53,994 bases of DNA from Chloroflexota bacterium (GTDB lineage: Bacteria; Chloroflexota; Dormibacteria; CF-121): assembly GCA_005889345.1 (NCBI GenBank), contig VBFR01000195.1:1-53994 (forward strand), read 5' to 3'. Below are positions 18,797-26,087 of this stretch, piece after piece (position 1 is the stretch's first letter; the number at the start of each line of letters is the position of its first letter). The translations under genes and the position numbers were made by a program. The notes below the pieces were generated by a model. The model saw only the letters and a list, made by a program, of their open reading frames with translations, ran no database searches and was not told where the DNA came from.

Positions 18797-20602
18797 ATGA
18801 GAGGAGCCAGCCTCCGCTCGTTGCGGCTGCTCGCCGTGGCGGCCGTCGGCACCGTGCTGCTAGCGGCGTGCTCGCCCACCGGCGGGAACAACGGGACAAC
18901 CTACAAGCTCGGAGGGCGGCTGACGGTCGCCTCCTGGCAGGAGCAGGACAGCCTGCTCAGCTGCAACATCACGGCCGCCGCGCCGCATGCCTGCGCCTAC
19001 GTCAACCCGGCGATGGAGGGTTTGCTGACGGTGAAGGCGAACCAGGACGTTCCGCCGAATCCCAAACTGTCGGACTACTGGGTGCCCGAGCTGGCCACCG
19101 AAGTGCCCACCTTGGAAAACGGCGATGTCAAAGTCACTGGCGACAAGATGGATGTGACCTGGAAGCTTCGCCACGGCGTCAAGTGGCATGATGGCGTCGC
19201 CTTTACGTCCAAGGACGTCAAGTCGACGTTTGACTTCTGGTTCTTGAAGTTCCGCGACAAGAACCCAACGCCGATCGTTTCCGTCAGTGGCTGGGACCAG
19301 GTTGAGAGTGTCGATACGCCTGACGAGTACACCGTCGTCGTTCACTTCCATACGGTGTACGCGGCCTACCTCACGCTGGGAACGGGCCCCTACGGCGTCC
19401 TCCCGGACCACCTACTGCAGCAGGTCTGGGCCAATACCGGCAACCTCACGACCGACAAAGTCACGGTCAACATCCCGGGTGGCTACAGCGGATCGGACAC
19501 GCTCGACAAGATCATGGTCGGCACCGGACCTTTCATGTTCAAAGAATGGATCCCCGGCGACCATCTTGCGTTGGTCAGAAACCCGCATTGGTGGGGCGGC
19601 GGGAATCGCCCGTATCTCAATGAGATCCGCGTCAAGTTCGACGCCGACGCGAACAGCGAGCTCAATGAGTTGCGCACCAACACCATCGACATGGCGCTGG
19701 ATTTACGTCCGTCATTGCTGCCGCCATTGTCTCGGCTAAGCGACGTCACGACGGTGACGATCCTCGACAGCGCCACCGAGCATCTCGATATCAATCTGCA
19801 TAACACGTTTCTCAAGGACGTCACGCTTCGAAAAGCGATCCTGATGGCGATCGACCGGCAGAAGATCGTCGATACGTTGCTGTTGGGCCGCACGGTCGTG
19901 CCGCCCGACGCGTGGATGTGTATTCAGACTGGCGCCTGGTGCCTCGATCCCAACGCCAGGCACACGCAAGCTGACCAGCCGGCCGCCAATAAATTACTCA
20001 ACGATGCCGGCTACAAGCTCCAGGATTCGGGCCCGTGCAAGAGCTTCCGGACCGACCCGCAAGGACGCTGCGTGCAGCTCCACCTGGTCACGACCACGCT
20101 GCCCTTGCGCGAACAACAGGAAGTCGCCATCGCCGCCGACCTCGCCGCCATCGGCATCCAGTTGATCAAGCCGTTCGCCAACCAGCCGGCTAGCCGCATG
20201 TTCGGCTCCTGCACGAGTGGCGGCGTTATCTACAGTCATAATTTCGATCTCGCCATGTACACGAACAACTACAGTTATCCGGCTGAGCCCGACTCGCTGG
20301 CCTACACCGCGTATCACAGCTCTCAGATTCCGACGGACTTAAACGGCTGCGTCGGGCAGAACACCACGTTTGTCAGCGACCCGCAGCTGGACCAGGCCCT
20401 CGACCAGGCACGGCTCTCGGTCAAGCTCTCGGACCGCAGAGACAAGTACATCGTGGCGCAGCACCGGCTCGCCGATCTCGTGCCCGAGATTCCCCTCTAT
20501 CAGGCGGTCGACGTCGAGGCGTACAACAAGAAGGTCGCGGGGTACAAGGGCAACGAGTTCTGGTGGATGAACCAGAGCGCCGATTGGTTTATCAATCAGT
20601 AG
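18797..20602 (+). CDS. Family 5 solute-binding lipoprotein (peptide type), 2
   Basis: A 601-residue binding lipoprotein. It starts ATG 18797 after a strong GGAAGGAGG site, with a signal helix and lipobox (VLLAAC, Cys about residue 25). SBP family 5 markers include LRHGVKWHDGVAFTSKDVKSTFDFW, GTGPFMFKEWIPGDHLALVRNPHWW, RKAILMAIDRQKIVDTLL and the C-terminal EIPLYQAVDVEAYNKKVAG. Extra Cys residues (SCNITAAAPHACAY, CIQTGAWCLD, GSCTSGG, GCVGQ) may form disulfides. It has its own promoter and leader hairpin. It has no permease partner here, and its ligand is probably an oligopeptide. Confidence 0.92.
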   Translation: MRGASLRSLRLLAVAAVGTVLLAACSPTGGNNGTTYKLGGRLTVASWQEQDSLLSCNITAAAPHACAYVNPAMEGLLTVKANQDVPPNPKLSDYWVPELATEVPTLENGDVKVTGDKMDVTWKLRHGVKWHDGVAFTSKDVKSTFDFWFLKFRDKNPTPIVSVSGWDQVESVDTPDEYTVVVHFHTVYAAYLTLGTGPYGVLPDHLLQQVWANTGNLTTDKVTVNIPGGYSGSDTLDKIMVGTGPFMFKEWIPGDHLALVRNPHWWGGGNRPYLNEIRVKFDADANSELNELRTNTIDMALDLRPSLLPPLSRLSDVTTVTILDSATEHLDINLHNTFLKDVTLRKAILMAIDRQKIVDTLLLGRTVVPPDAWMCIQTGAWCLDPNARHTQADQPAANKLLNDAGYKLQDSGPCKSFRTDPQGRCVQLHLVTTTLPLREQQEVAIAADLAAIGIQLIKPFANQPASRMFGSCTSGGVIYSHNFDLAMYTNNYSYPAEPDSLAYTAYHSSQIPTDLNGCVGQNTTFVSDPQLDQALDQARLSVKLSDRRDKYIVAQHRLADLVPEIPLYQAVDVEAYNKKVAGYKGNEFWWMNQSADWFINQ

Positions 20603-20618
20603 CCGTTAGGCTTGTGGC

Positions 20619-22061
20619 ATGAAAGATCTAGCCGAAGCCGCGCTCAACGCGGCTCAGGTCAAGGGAGCGAGCTACGCGGACGTCCGCCTCGACGAACACG
20701 TCACGCAGGACATCATCGTCAAGAACGGCCAGCTGGCCGCGGTCTCCGACGACGCCAGCGAGGGCTTCGGCGTCCGGGTCATCGTCGACGGAGCCTGGGG
20801 ATTCGCCGGCAGCGCCCGGCTAGATAACACGGAAGTCCAGCAGGTCGTCGACCGCGCCATCCGGATCGCCCGTGCCAGCGCCAGGGTTCGATCCACGCCA
20901 GTCGACCTGGGCCCGCCTGTAACGTCCCGCGGCAAGTACCGGACGCCGCTCGAGCGCGATCCATTCACCGTGCCACTCACGGAGAAAGTCGATCTATTAC
21001 TTCGGGCCGACGCGGCGATGGGTTCAGTCAAAGGCGTCACGATTCGCGAGGGCTCGATGGAATTCATTCGTCAGGCGAAGCTCTTCGCCTCGACCGAGGG
21101 AGCACTCGTCGAGCAAGAACTCTTCGAGAGTGGCGCCGGGATCGAGGCGACGGCGACCTCGCCGGACGATGTTCAGAACCGCTCATATCCAAATTCATTT
21201 GGCCGGCACCAGGGATCTGGCGGCTACGAGTACATCACGGCGCTCGAGTTGGATCGCCACGGCCAGCGGATCGCCGAAGAAGCCGTCGCGCTGCTGACCG
21301 CGCCCCAGTGCCCGAGTGGCGTCAAGACGCTGATCCTGGATGCCAGCCAGACGGCCCTCCAGATCCACGAGTCATGCGGCCATCCGACGGAGTTGGACCG
21401 TGTGTTCGGCATGGAGGCCGCCTACGCCGGCACGAGCTTCATGACGCCCGAGAAGCTCAATCATCTGCAGTACGGCTCACGCAACGTGACCATTACGGCC
21501 GACGCGCTGACGCCGACCGGGCTCGGGACATTCGGGTGGGACGACGAGGGGATTCCCGCCCAGCGAACGTTCTTGATCAAGGATGGACTGTTCGTCGGCT
21601 ATCTCACGTCGCGGGAAACGGCCAGCGTGCTGGGGCAGCAGAGCAACGGCACGATGCGGGCCGACGGTTGGAACCGGATCCCACTGATTCGCATGACGAA
21701 CGTGAATTTGGAGCCGGGCGACTCGTCATTGGAACAAATGATCGCCGAGACGAGGGACGGCGTCTACATGGAGACCAACCGGAGTTGGAGCATCGACGAC
21801 AGGAGGCTTAACTTTCAGTTCGGCACGCAGCTCGCCTACGAGATCATCGATGGCAAGCGCGGCCGCATGTTGAAAAACGCGACCTACGCGGGGATCACGC
21901 CCGAGTTCTGGAACTCCTGCGATGCCGTCGCCGGACGGACGGAATGGCGGGTCTGGGGGCTGGCCAACTGTGGCAAGGGGCAGCCGCCTCAGGTTGCCCA
22001 CGTAGCCCACGGTGCGGCGCCGGCGCGCTTCCAGCACGTCAAAGTCGGCATCCTGAAATGA
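20619..22061 (+). CDS. tldD: TldD metalloprotease subunit
   Basis: TldD is the catalytic half of the TldD/TldE peptidase, which cuts unfolded short peptides and matures some RiPPs, and removes leader or antitoxin peptides. The Zn site is the motif HESCGHPTELDR (about residue 250). Flanking family signatures are GFGVRVIVDGAWGFAGS near the N-terminus and GVYMETNRSWSIDDRRLNFQFG. The 480-residue length is normal. ATG 20619 is six bases after TAGGCT (20607-20612), so it is probably leaderless. It overlaps pmbA in ATGA. Confidence 0.95.
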   Translation: MKDLAEAALNAAQVKGASYADVRLDEHVTQDIIVKNGQLAAVSDDASEGFGVRVIVDGAWGFAGSARLDNTEVQQVVDRAIRIARASARVRSTPVDLGPPVTSRGKYRTPLERDPFTVPLTEKVDLLLRADAAMGSVKGVTIREGSMEFIRQAKLFASTEGALVEQELFESGAGIEATATSPDDVQNRSYPNSFGRHQGSGGYEYITALELDRHGQRIAEEAVALLTAPQCPSGVKTLILDASQTALQIHESCGHPTELDRVFGMEAAYAGTSFMTPEKLNHLQYGSRNVTITADALTPTGLGTFGWDDEGIPAQRTFLIKDGLFVGYLTSRETASVLGQQSNGTMRADGWNRIPLIRMTNVNLEPGDSSLEQMIAETRDGVYMETNRSWSIDDRRLNFQFGTQLAYEIIDGKRGRMLKNATYAGITPEFWNSCDAVAGRTEWRVWGLANCGKGQPPQVAHVAHGAAPARFQHVKVGILK

Positions 22062-23401
22062 AAAGCATGGAAGTCGCCCGGCTCACGGACGAAGCCGAGT
22101 TGAAGCAGTTCATGACCAGGCTGCTGGAGCGCTCTCCAGCCCAGGAGACCGAAGTCACGGTCACAGAGGATGACAGTGCTCTGACGCGCTTCGCGAACAA
22201 CGGCATCCACCAGAACGTTGCCGAGCGCGACGCGACCGTTCGGGTCCGAGTCGTCAAGGACGGCAAGACCGGCGTGGCCTCGATCAACCAGATGAGCGAG
22301 GCAGCAGCAGCCGACGTGCTCAAGCGGGCGGTCGCCATCGCCGACCTCCAGCCCCGCAGCGAAGTCGTTCCCATGCCGGGCCCGTCGGCAGCCAAGCCCG
22401 TCGACGCCTGGTCCGACGCCACGGCCGCGGCAACCCCCGAGGACCGCGCCGACTTCGTCGAGACCGTCTGTGCCAGAGCCGGGCGTGCCGGGCTCAAGGC
22501 CTTCGGCGCCTACAGCACGAGTGCCGGGCAGTTCGCGATCGCCAATTCGCTGGGCGTCTTCCACCATCAGCGGTCCACCCAGGCTAGTGTCAATTCCGTC
22601 GTCATGGGCGACGCCGGGTCGGGCTATGCCGATCGCGGCGCGATCGACGTCCGCGAGCTGGATAAGAACCAGTTGGCTGACGAAGTCATCGACAAGGCAC
22701 AGCGCAACCAGAACGCGCAGCCGGTCGAACCAGGGATCTATGAAGTTGTCCTCGAGGAGTATGCCGTCGCCGAGATGCTGGAATTCATGAGCTTCATAGG
22801 CTTTGGCGCTCTCGCCGTCCAGGAAGAGCGCAGCTTCATGCGCCTTGGCGAACGAATCACCGGCGAGCAGGTGAATATCTTCGACGACGGGCTGGATCGC
22901 ACCGGCATTCCCGCGGCGTTCGATTTTGAGGGCGTCCCCAAGCAACGCGTCGAGCTGATTACCAACGGCGTCGCGAGCGGCCTCGTCTACGACATGCAGA
23001 CGGCAGCGAAAGAAGGCCGCCAGTCGACGGGCCACGGCCTGCCGGCGCCCAACACGGAAGGCCCGTTCGCGGTGAACTTATTCATGAAGCCTGGGTCAGT
23101 CGCCAAGGCCGATCTGGCGAGCGACATCAAGCGCGGCATCTGGGTCACGCGCTTCTGGTACGTCCGCGTCGTCCATCCCAAGTTGTCGATCATCACCGGG
23201 ATGACGCGCGAGGGGACCTTCCTGATCGAGAATGGCAAGATCACCCGCCCAGTGAAAGATCTGCGATTTACGCAAAGCATTCTGGAAGCCCTCAACGGCA
23301 CGCTGGCGCTGACCCGGTCGACAAAGCTTCAGGTCAGTGAGTATCTGGGCGCGGCGCGTGTGCCGGCCGTGCGGCTCAAGGCGTTCGACTTCACGAGTTG
23401 A
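22058..23401 (+). CDS. pmbA: TldE/PmbA metalloprotease subunit
   Basis: The non-catalytic partner of TldD. Starting at ATG 22058, which overlaps the tldD stop as ATGA, the product is 447 residues. It carries the typical N-terminal ESTVTEDDSA-like strand (EVTVTEDDSALTRFANNGIHQNVAERD) and GKTGVASINQMSE, and lacks an HExxxH motif, as expected. Toward the end, GLPAPNTEGPFAVNLFMKPG and TFLIENGKITRPVKDLRFTQSILEAL are family hallmarks. A longer reading from 21944 only extends into tldD and is not used. Confidence 0.94.
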   Translation: MKSMEVARLTDEAELKQFMTRLLERSPAQETEVTVTEDDSALTRFANNGIHQNVAERDATVRVRVVKDGKTGVASINQMSEAAAADVLKRAVAIADLQPRSEVVPMPGPSAAKPVDAWSDATAAATPEDRADFVETVCARAGRAGLKAFGAYSTSAGQFAIANSLGVFHHQRSTQASVNSVVMGDAGSGYADRGAIDVRELDKNQLADEVIDKAQRNQNAQPVEPGIYEVVLEEYAVAEMLEFMSFIGFGALAVQEERSFMRLGERITGEQVNIFDDGLDRTGIPAAFDFEGVPKQRVELITNGVASGLVYDMQTAAKEGRQSTGHGLPAPNTEGPFAVNLFMKPGSVAKADLASDIKRGIWVTRFWYVRVVHPKLSIITGMTREGTFLIENGKITRPVKDLRFTQSILEALNGTLALTRSTKLQVSEYLGAARVPAVRLKAFDFTS

Positions 23402-24126
23402 GCGCGTACCCGCTGGTTGGCCTGCCGACGCTGGCGATCCCGCCAGGACCGAAGCCGCCACGCTTCGGCATCAACCAGAGTTACGTCCGCGCGCTGGTCG
23501 CCGCCGGCTGCGCTCCTGTACTGATACCGGTCCTGGATGACGACGAGCGGCTGCGCGCGATCTACGAGCGGCTCGATGGCATCGTGTTGCCTGGGGGCGC
23601 CGACATCGCGCCAGGCGAATATCGCGAAGAGCCGATCGGCGACCTGAACGTCGTCGAGGCGGCTCGCGACCGGACGGAATTAATGCTGGCTCGCTGGGCA
23701 TTTGACGATGACCTGCCGGTACTCGGCATCTGCCGAGGTCAGCAGGTCCTGAACGTCGCGCTGGGCGGCAGCCTCTGGCAGGATCTGCGATATCAGGGCA
23801 TTACGTCCGTCGAACACTCAGATGCCGACGGCCGTGCCAGAAACGCGTTGACTCATCGAGTGCGCCTCGATCCGGACTCGCGGCTCGCCCAACTGATCGA
23901 TGAGACGGACATCCAGGTCAACAGCCTGCATCACCAGGCCGTCAAGACCATCGCGCCGCAGTTGCGCGTGACGGGCAAATCCGACGACGGCGTCATCGAA
24001 GCCCTTGAGTCGTCCGATCGGCGCTTCGTGATTGCCGTGCAGTGGCATCCCGAAGAGATCGATGAGCTTGGTTGGGTGCGCCGTCTGTTCCAGGGTTTTG
24101 CCAGAGCGGCCCAGACTACGAGCTAA
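23398..24126 (+). CDS. Gamma-glutamyl-gamma-aminobutyrate hydrolase-like (class I GATase)
   Basis: A 242-residue peptidase C26 protein of the PuuD group, which hydrolyses gamma-glutamyl amide bonds. The nucleophile Cys is in LGICRGQQVLNVALGGSLWQDL and the catalytic His-x-Glu in VQWHPEEID; LPGGADIAPGEY is the N-terminal signature. The TTG start overlaps the pmbA stop, so tldD-pmbA-this gene form one operon. That context points to small-peptide or gamma-glutamyl compound breakdown. Confidence 0.9.
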   Translation: MSAYPLVGLPTLAIPPGPKPPRFGINQSYVRALVAAGCAPVLIPVLDDDERLRAIYERLDGIVLPGGADIAPGEYREEPIGDLNVVEAARDRTELMLARWAFDDDLPVLGICRGQQVLNVALGGSLWQDLRYQGITSVEHSDADGRARNALTHRVRLDPDSRLAQLIDETDIQVNSLHHQAVKTIAPQLRVTGKSDDGVIEALESSDRRFVIAVQWHPEEIDELGWVRRLFQGFARAAQTTS

Positions 24127-24138
24127 CTTCGGACCAGT

Positions 24139-25365
24139 TCATTCCCGGCGGGTCAGGCGTCTGATCGCTATCTTTCCCGGTGGTTCGGCCCGCCATTCAT
24201 CCCTCGCGCGTGCGAGGGACCAGCCTTCTTCATGGACCATCCTGTGATGTGGCCGGCATAGCATCGCCAGGTTGGGCAATGCCGTCGCGCCGCCTCGCGT
24301 CCACCAGACGAGGTGATGCCCGTCGCACCAGCTGAGTGGCCGAGTGCATCCGGGGAAAACACAATGCCGGTCGCGTGCCTCGAGCGCCCGACGGGTCGAC
24401 GCCGGCAGCGTCCGGCTGGCGTGATTGAGCTCGTGCTCGAGCTCGGCCTGGCCCGTGATGCGGCTGACCGCCGAGTCGCAGGCGTAGCGCTGGACGGTCT
24501 CGGCGGGCACGGTGCCGCCGCCCTCGAGCTCGCCCGCCGGCGCGCCCTTGATTCCGGCGAGCGTGTCGAGGCCGGCGCGGATGATCAGCTGTGGCCGCGG
24601 GCCGGCACCGTCGCGCCTGCTGCCTGAGCCCTGCCGGCAGAGTTCCATGAGCGCGTCAACGCTGCGCTGGCCGTAGTTCCGGGCGTCGTCCTTGACCGGC
24701 TTCATGAACGGCTGCAGCGCCGTGCGCAGCGTCGCCCCGCCCTCGGCGTCGAGGACGCCGTCGAGCCGCACGACACCATCCTTCGGCTCGCTGATGTGGA
24801 AATAGCGCCGTTCATAGGCGCGGTTCGCCTCGGCCAGCGCACCGGCTGCATCGACGCGGTGCTCGAAGTTCTTAGCCACCGTCGTGAACTGACCCGGATC
24901 CATCGTCTGGGCAGTCTGTAGCAGTTTGCCTTCTTCCTTGCGCACGGCCGCCGCGCCGACGTGCTCCGCAGCATGGGCCAGCACGGCGACATGCTGGTAT
25001 CCCACGTCACCCTTCGCGAACGCCGCCTCGGTTTGAGGCAGCTTCTCCAGCTGACGCGCAACTTCCACACGCTCCATGGCCGCGCCGCCTGAGAGCTTGC
25101 ACTTCCAGCGCAGCCAGGCCGTCAGCGAGAGCGCGCCATCGGCCTTGTACTCGCCCGACTTGTCAAAACGGCGGACACCCGTCGCGAACACGGCCTCCAG
25201 CGGATCGATGCCGGCCTCGCGGATCTGGATCAGCCCTTCGCCTAGCGCCTCGCCCTCGGTCTGACGCACCCAGGCGGCCATCGCCTGAACGCCCACCCGG
25301 AGCTGCCTCACGGCAGACTCGAAATGAGCATCTCGGCTGCTGGGAGCGACCACTGCCACCGCCAT
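24139..25365 (-). CDS. DUF222 protein with C-terminal HNH nuclease domain
   Basis: A 408-residue protein of the 13E12-repeat/DUF222 group that is abundant in high-GC Gram-positives. The long N-terminal helical DUF222 domain spans about residues 20-290. The HNH domain near the C-terminus reads DRHCVFPGCTRPLSWCDGHHLVWWTRGGATALPNLAMLCRPHHRMVHEEGW, with two Cys pairs and the catalytic His-His. It is probably a DNA-acting nuclease, sometimes mobile or present in many copies per genome. The region upstream contains the palindrome GACAGCTGTC (25390-25399). Confidence 0.88.
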   Translation of the reverse strand: MAVAVVAPSSRDAHFESAVRQLRVGVQAMAAWVRQTEGEALGEGLIQIREAGIDPLEAVFATGVRRFDKSGEYKADGALSLTAWLRWKCKLSGGAAMERVEVARQLEKLPQTEAAFAKGDVGYQHVAVLAHAAEHVGAAAVRKEEGKLLQTAQTMDPGQFTTVAKNFEHRVDAAGALAEANRAYERRYFHISEPKDGVVRLDGVLDAEGGATLRTALQPFMKPVKDDARNYGQRSVDALMELCRQGSGSRRDGAGPRPQLIIRAGLDTLAGIKGAPAGELEGGGTVPAETVQRYACDSAVSRITGQAELEHELNHASRTLPASTRRALEARDRHCVFPGCTRPLSWCDGHHLVWWTRGGATALPNLAMLCRPHHRMVHEEGWSLARARDEWRAEPPGKIAIRRLTRRE

Positions 25366-25501
25366 GCTCTAAGCCTGAACCATGCTTGCGACAGCTGTCT
25401 GTCAATGACCCACGGATGTGCTCGCTTAACCATCAGTCCAGGAGACGAAACGCTTGTATGCGCGACGCACAGCTGTCAAAGATGGCTGTTAGCGTCGCCA
25501 C
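25366..25501. promoter_or_regulatory. Divergent intergenic region with repeated AGCTGTC
   Basis: It lies between the DUF222-HNH gene and the broken Cys-rich gene. It contains the 10-bp palindrome GACAGCTGTC (25390-25399) and a second CAGCTGTC (25470-25477), one near each start. They may be operator half-sites. TAGCGT at 25490-25495 is six bases before ATG 25502. Confidence 0.4.
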
Positions 25502-25707
25502 ATGGCCGCCTGCCCTGATTGTCAGCGTGAGATGCTGCTAGCCCCCAGCTGCGTAGCGGACTTTGCGGTGATCACCAGGGGCAGGACGCTCGACCGCATT
25601 CGACACCCCGCGAGCCAGATGGGGTTCACCATTTCGGTTGCGACATGGAGCCATGCCCAAGTTGCGGCGGTCAGCTCATTACCTGCGTCGGCTCGAATCA
25701 GGCCTGA
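25502..25707 (+). pseudogene. Small Cys-rich zinc-ribbon-like gene broken by a frameshift
   Basis: From ATG 25502 the frame encodes CPDCQREMLLAPSC and continues to about RIRH. Beyond about 25610 the family-like sequence continues in another frame, HHFGCDMEPCPSCGGQLITC, ending at TGA 25705. Together they match the layout of a small conserved protein with an N-terminal CPxC pair and a C-terminal HHxGCDxExCPxCGGQ region. The middle, where members usually have a Cys-x-x-Cys segment, is missing. So a deletion plus frameshift is likely, or a sequencing error. A TAGCGT box six bases upstream shows the promoter is still present. Confidence 0.55.
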
Positions 25708-26084
25708 CGGCTGGCGTCCTTAAGCCAGGGCAATGCGACGGATAGCGGCGCGACGAGAAGCAGGAACTGCTCCGAGGTCAGGCGGCGCCGTGCCGCAATG
25801 GCCGTCGCGGCGTCGCCTGCGGCCCACCAGGTCGCGTCCTGCGGATCGCCGGCGCGCTCGGCAGCACTGTCGAACATTTCTCGATAGGCATCGGCTCCCA
25901 ACGCCGCCTGGGCATCGTGCCGGGCGGTCTCGATGGCTTCGCGCGAAGCCAGCCACGCCTGCTGCTGGCGTTTGCCGATCAGGGCCCTCGCCGGATCGCT
26001 GAGCCCGAGTAATCCCTGGTAGAAGCGATCTACCAGGGATCCGCTCGACGCTGAGTCACCTTCCTTGACGAAGGCCCGGCTCAT
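25698..26084 (-). CDS. Hypothetical helical protein downstream of lon
   Basis: A 128-residue soluble protein with no family I can name. It is rich in Ala, Arg and Glu, has no membrane helix or Cys, and is predicted mostly helical (KRQQQAWLASREAIETARHDAQAALGADAYREMFDSAAERAG). It begins three bases after the lon stop, so it is co-transcribed with lon, perhaps as an adaptor. That is only a guess. The 3' end overlaps the broken Cys-rich gene by ten bases, convergently. Confidence 0.6.
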   Translation of the reverse strand: MSRAFVKEGDSASSGSLVDRFYQGLLGLSDPARALIGKRQQQAWLASREAIETARHDAQAALGADAYREMFDSAAERAGDPQDATWWAAGDAATAIAARRRLTSEQFLLLVAPLSVALPWLKDASRQA

Positions 26085-26087
26085 GAC

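Noticed and set aside
24139-25365. DUF222-HNH gene as part of a mobile element
   Set aside because: No terminal repeats, target duplication or transposase nearby; the family is a usual chromosomal gene in high-GC genomes.
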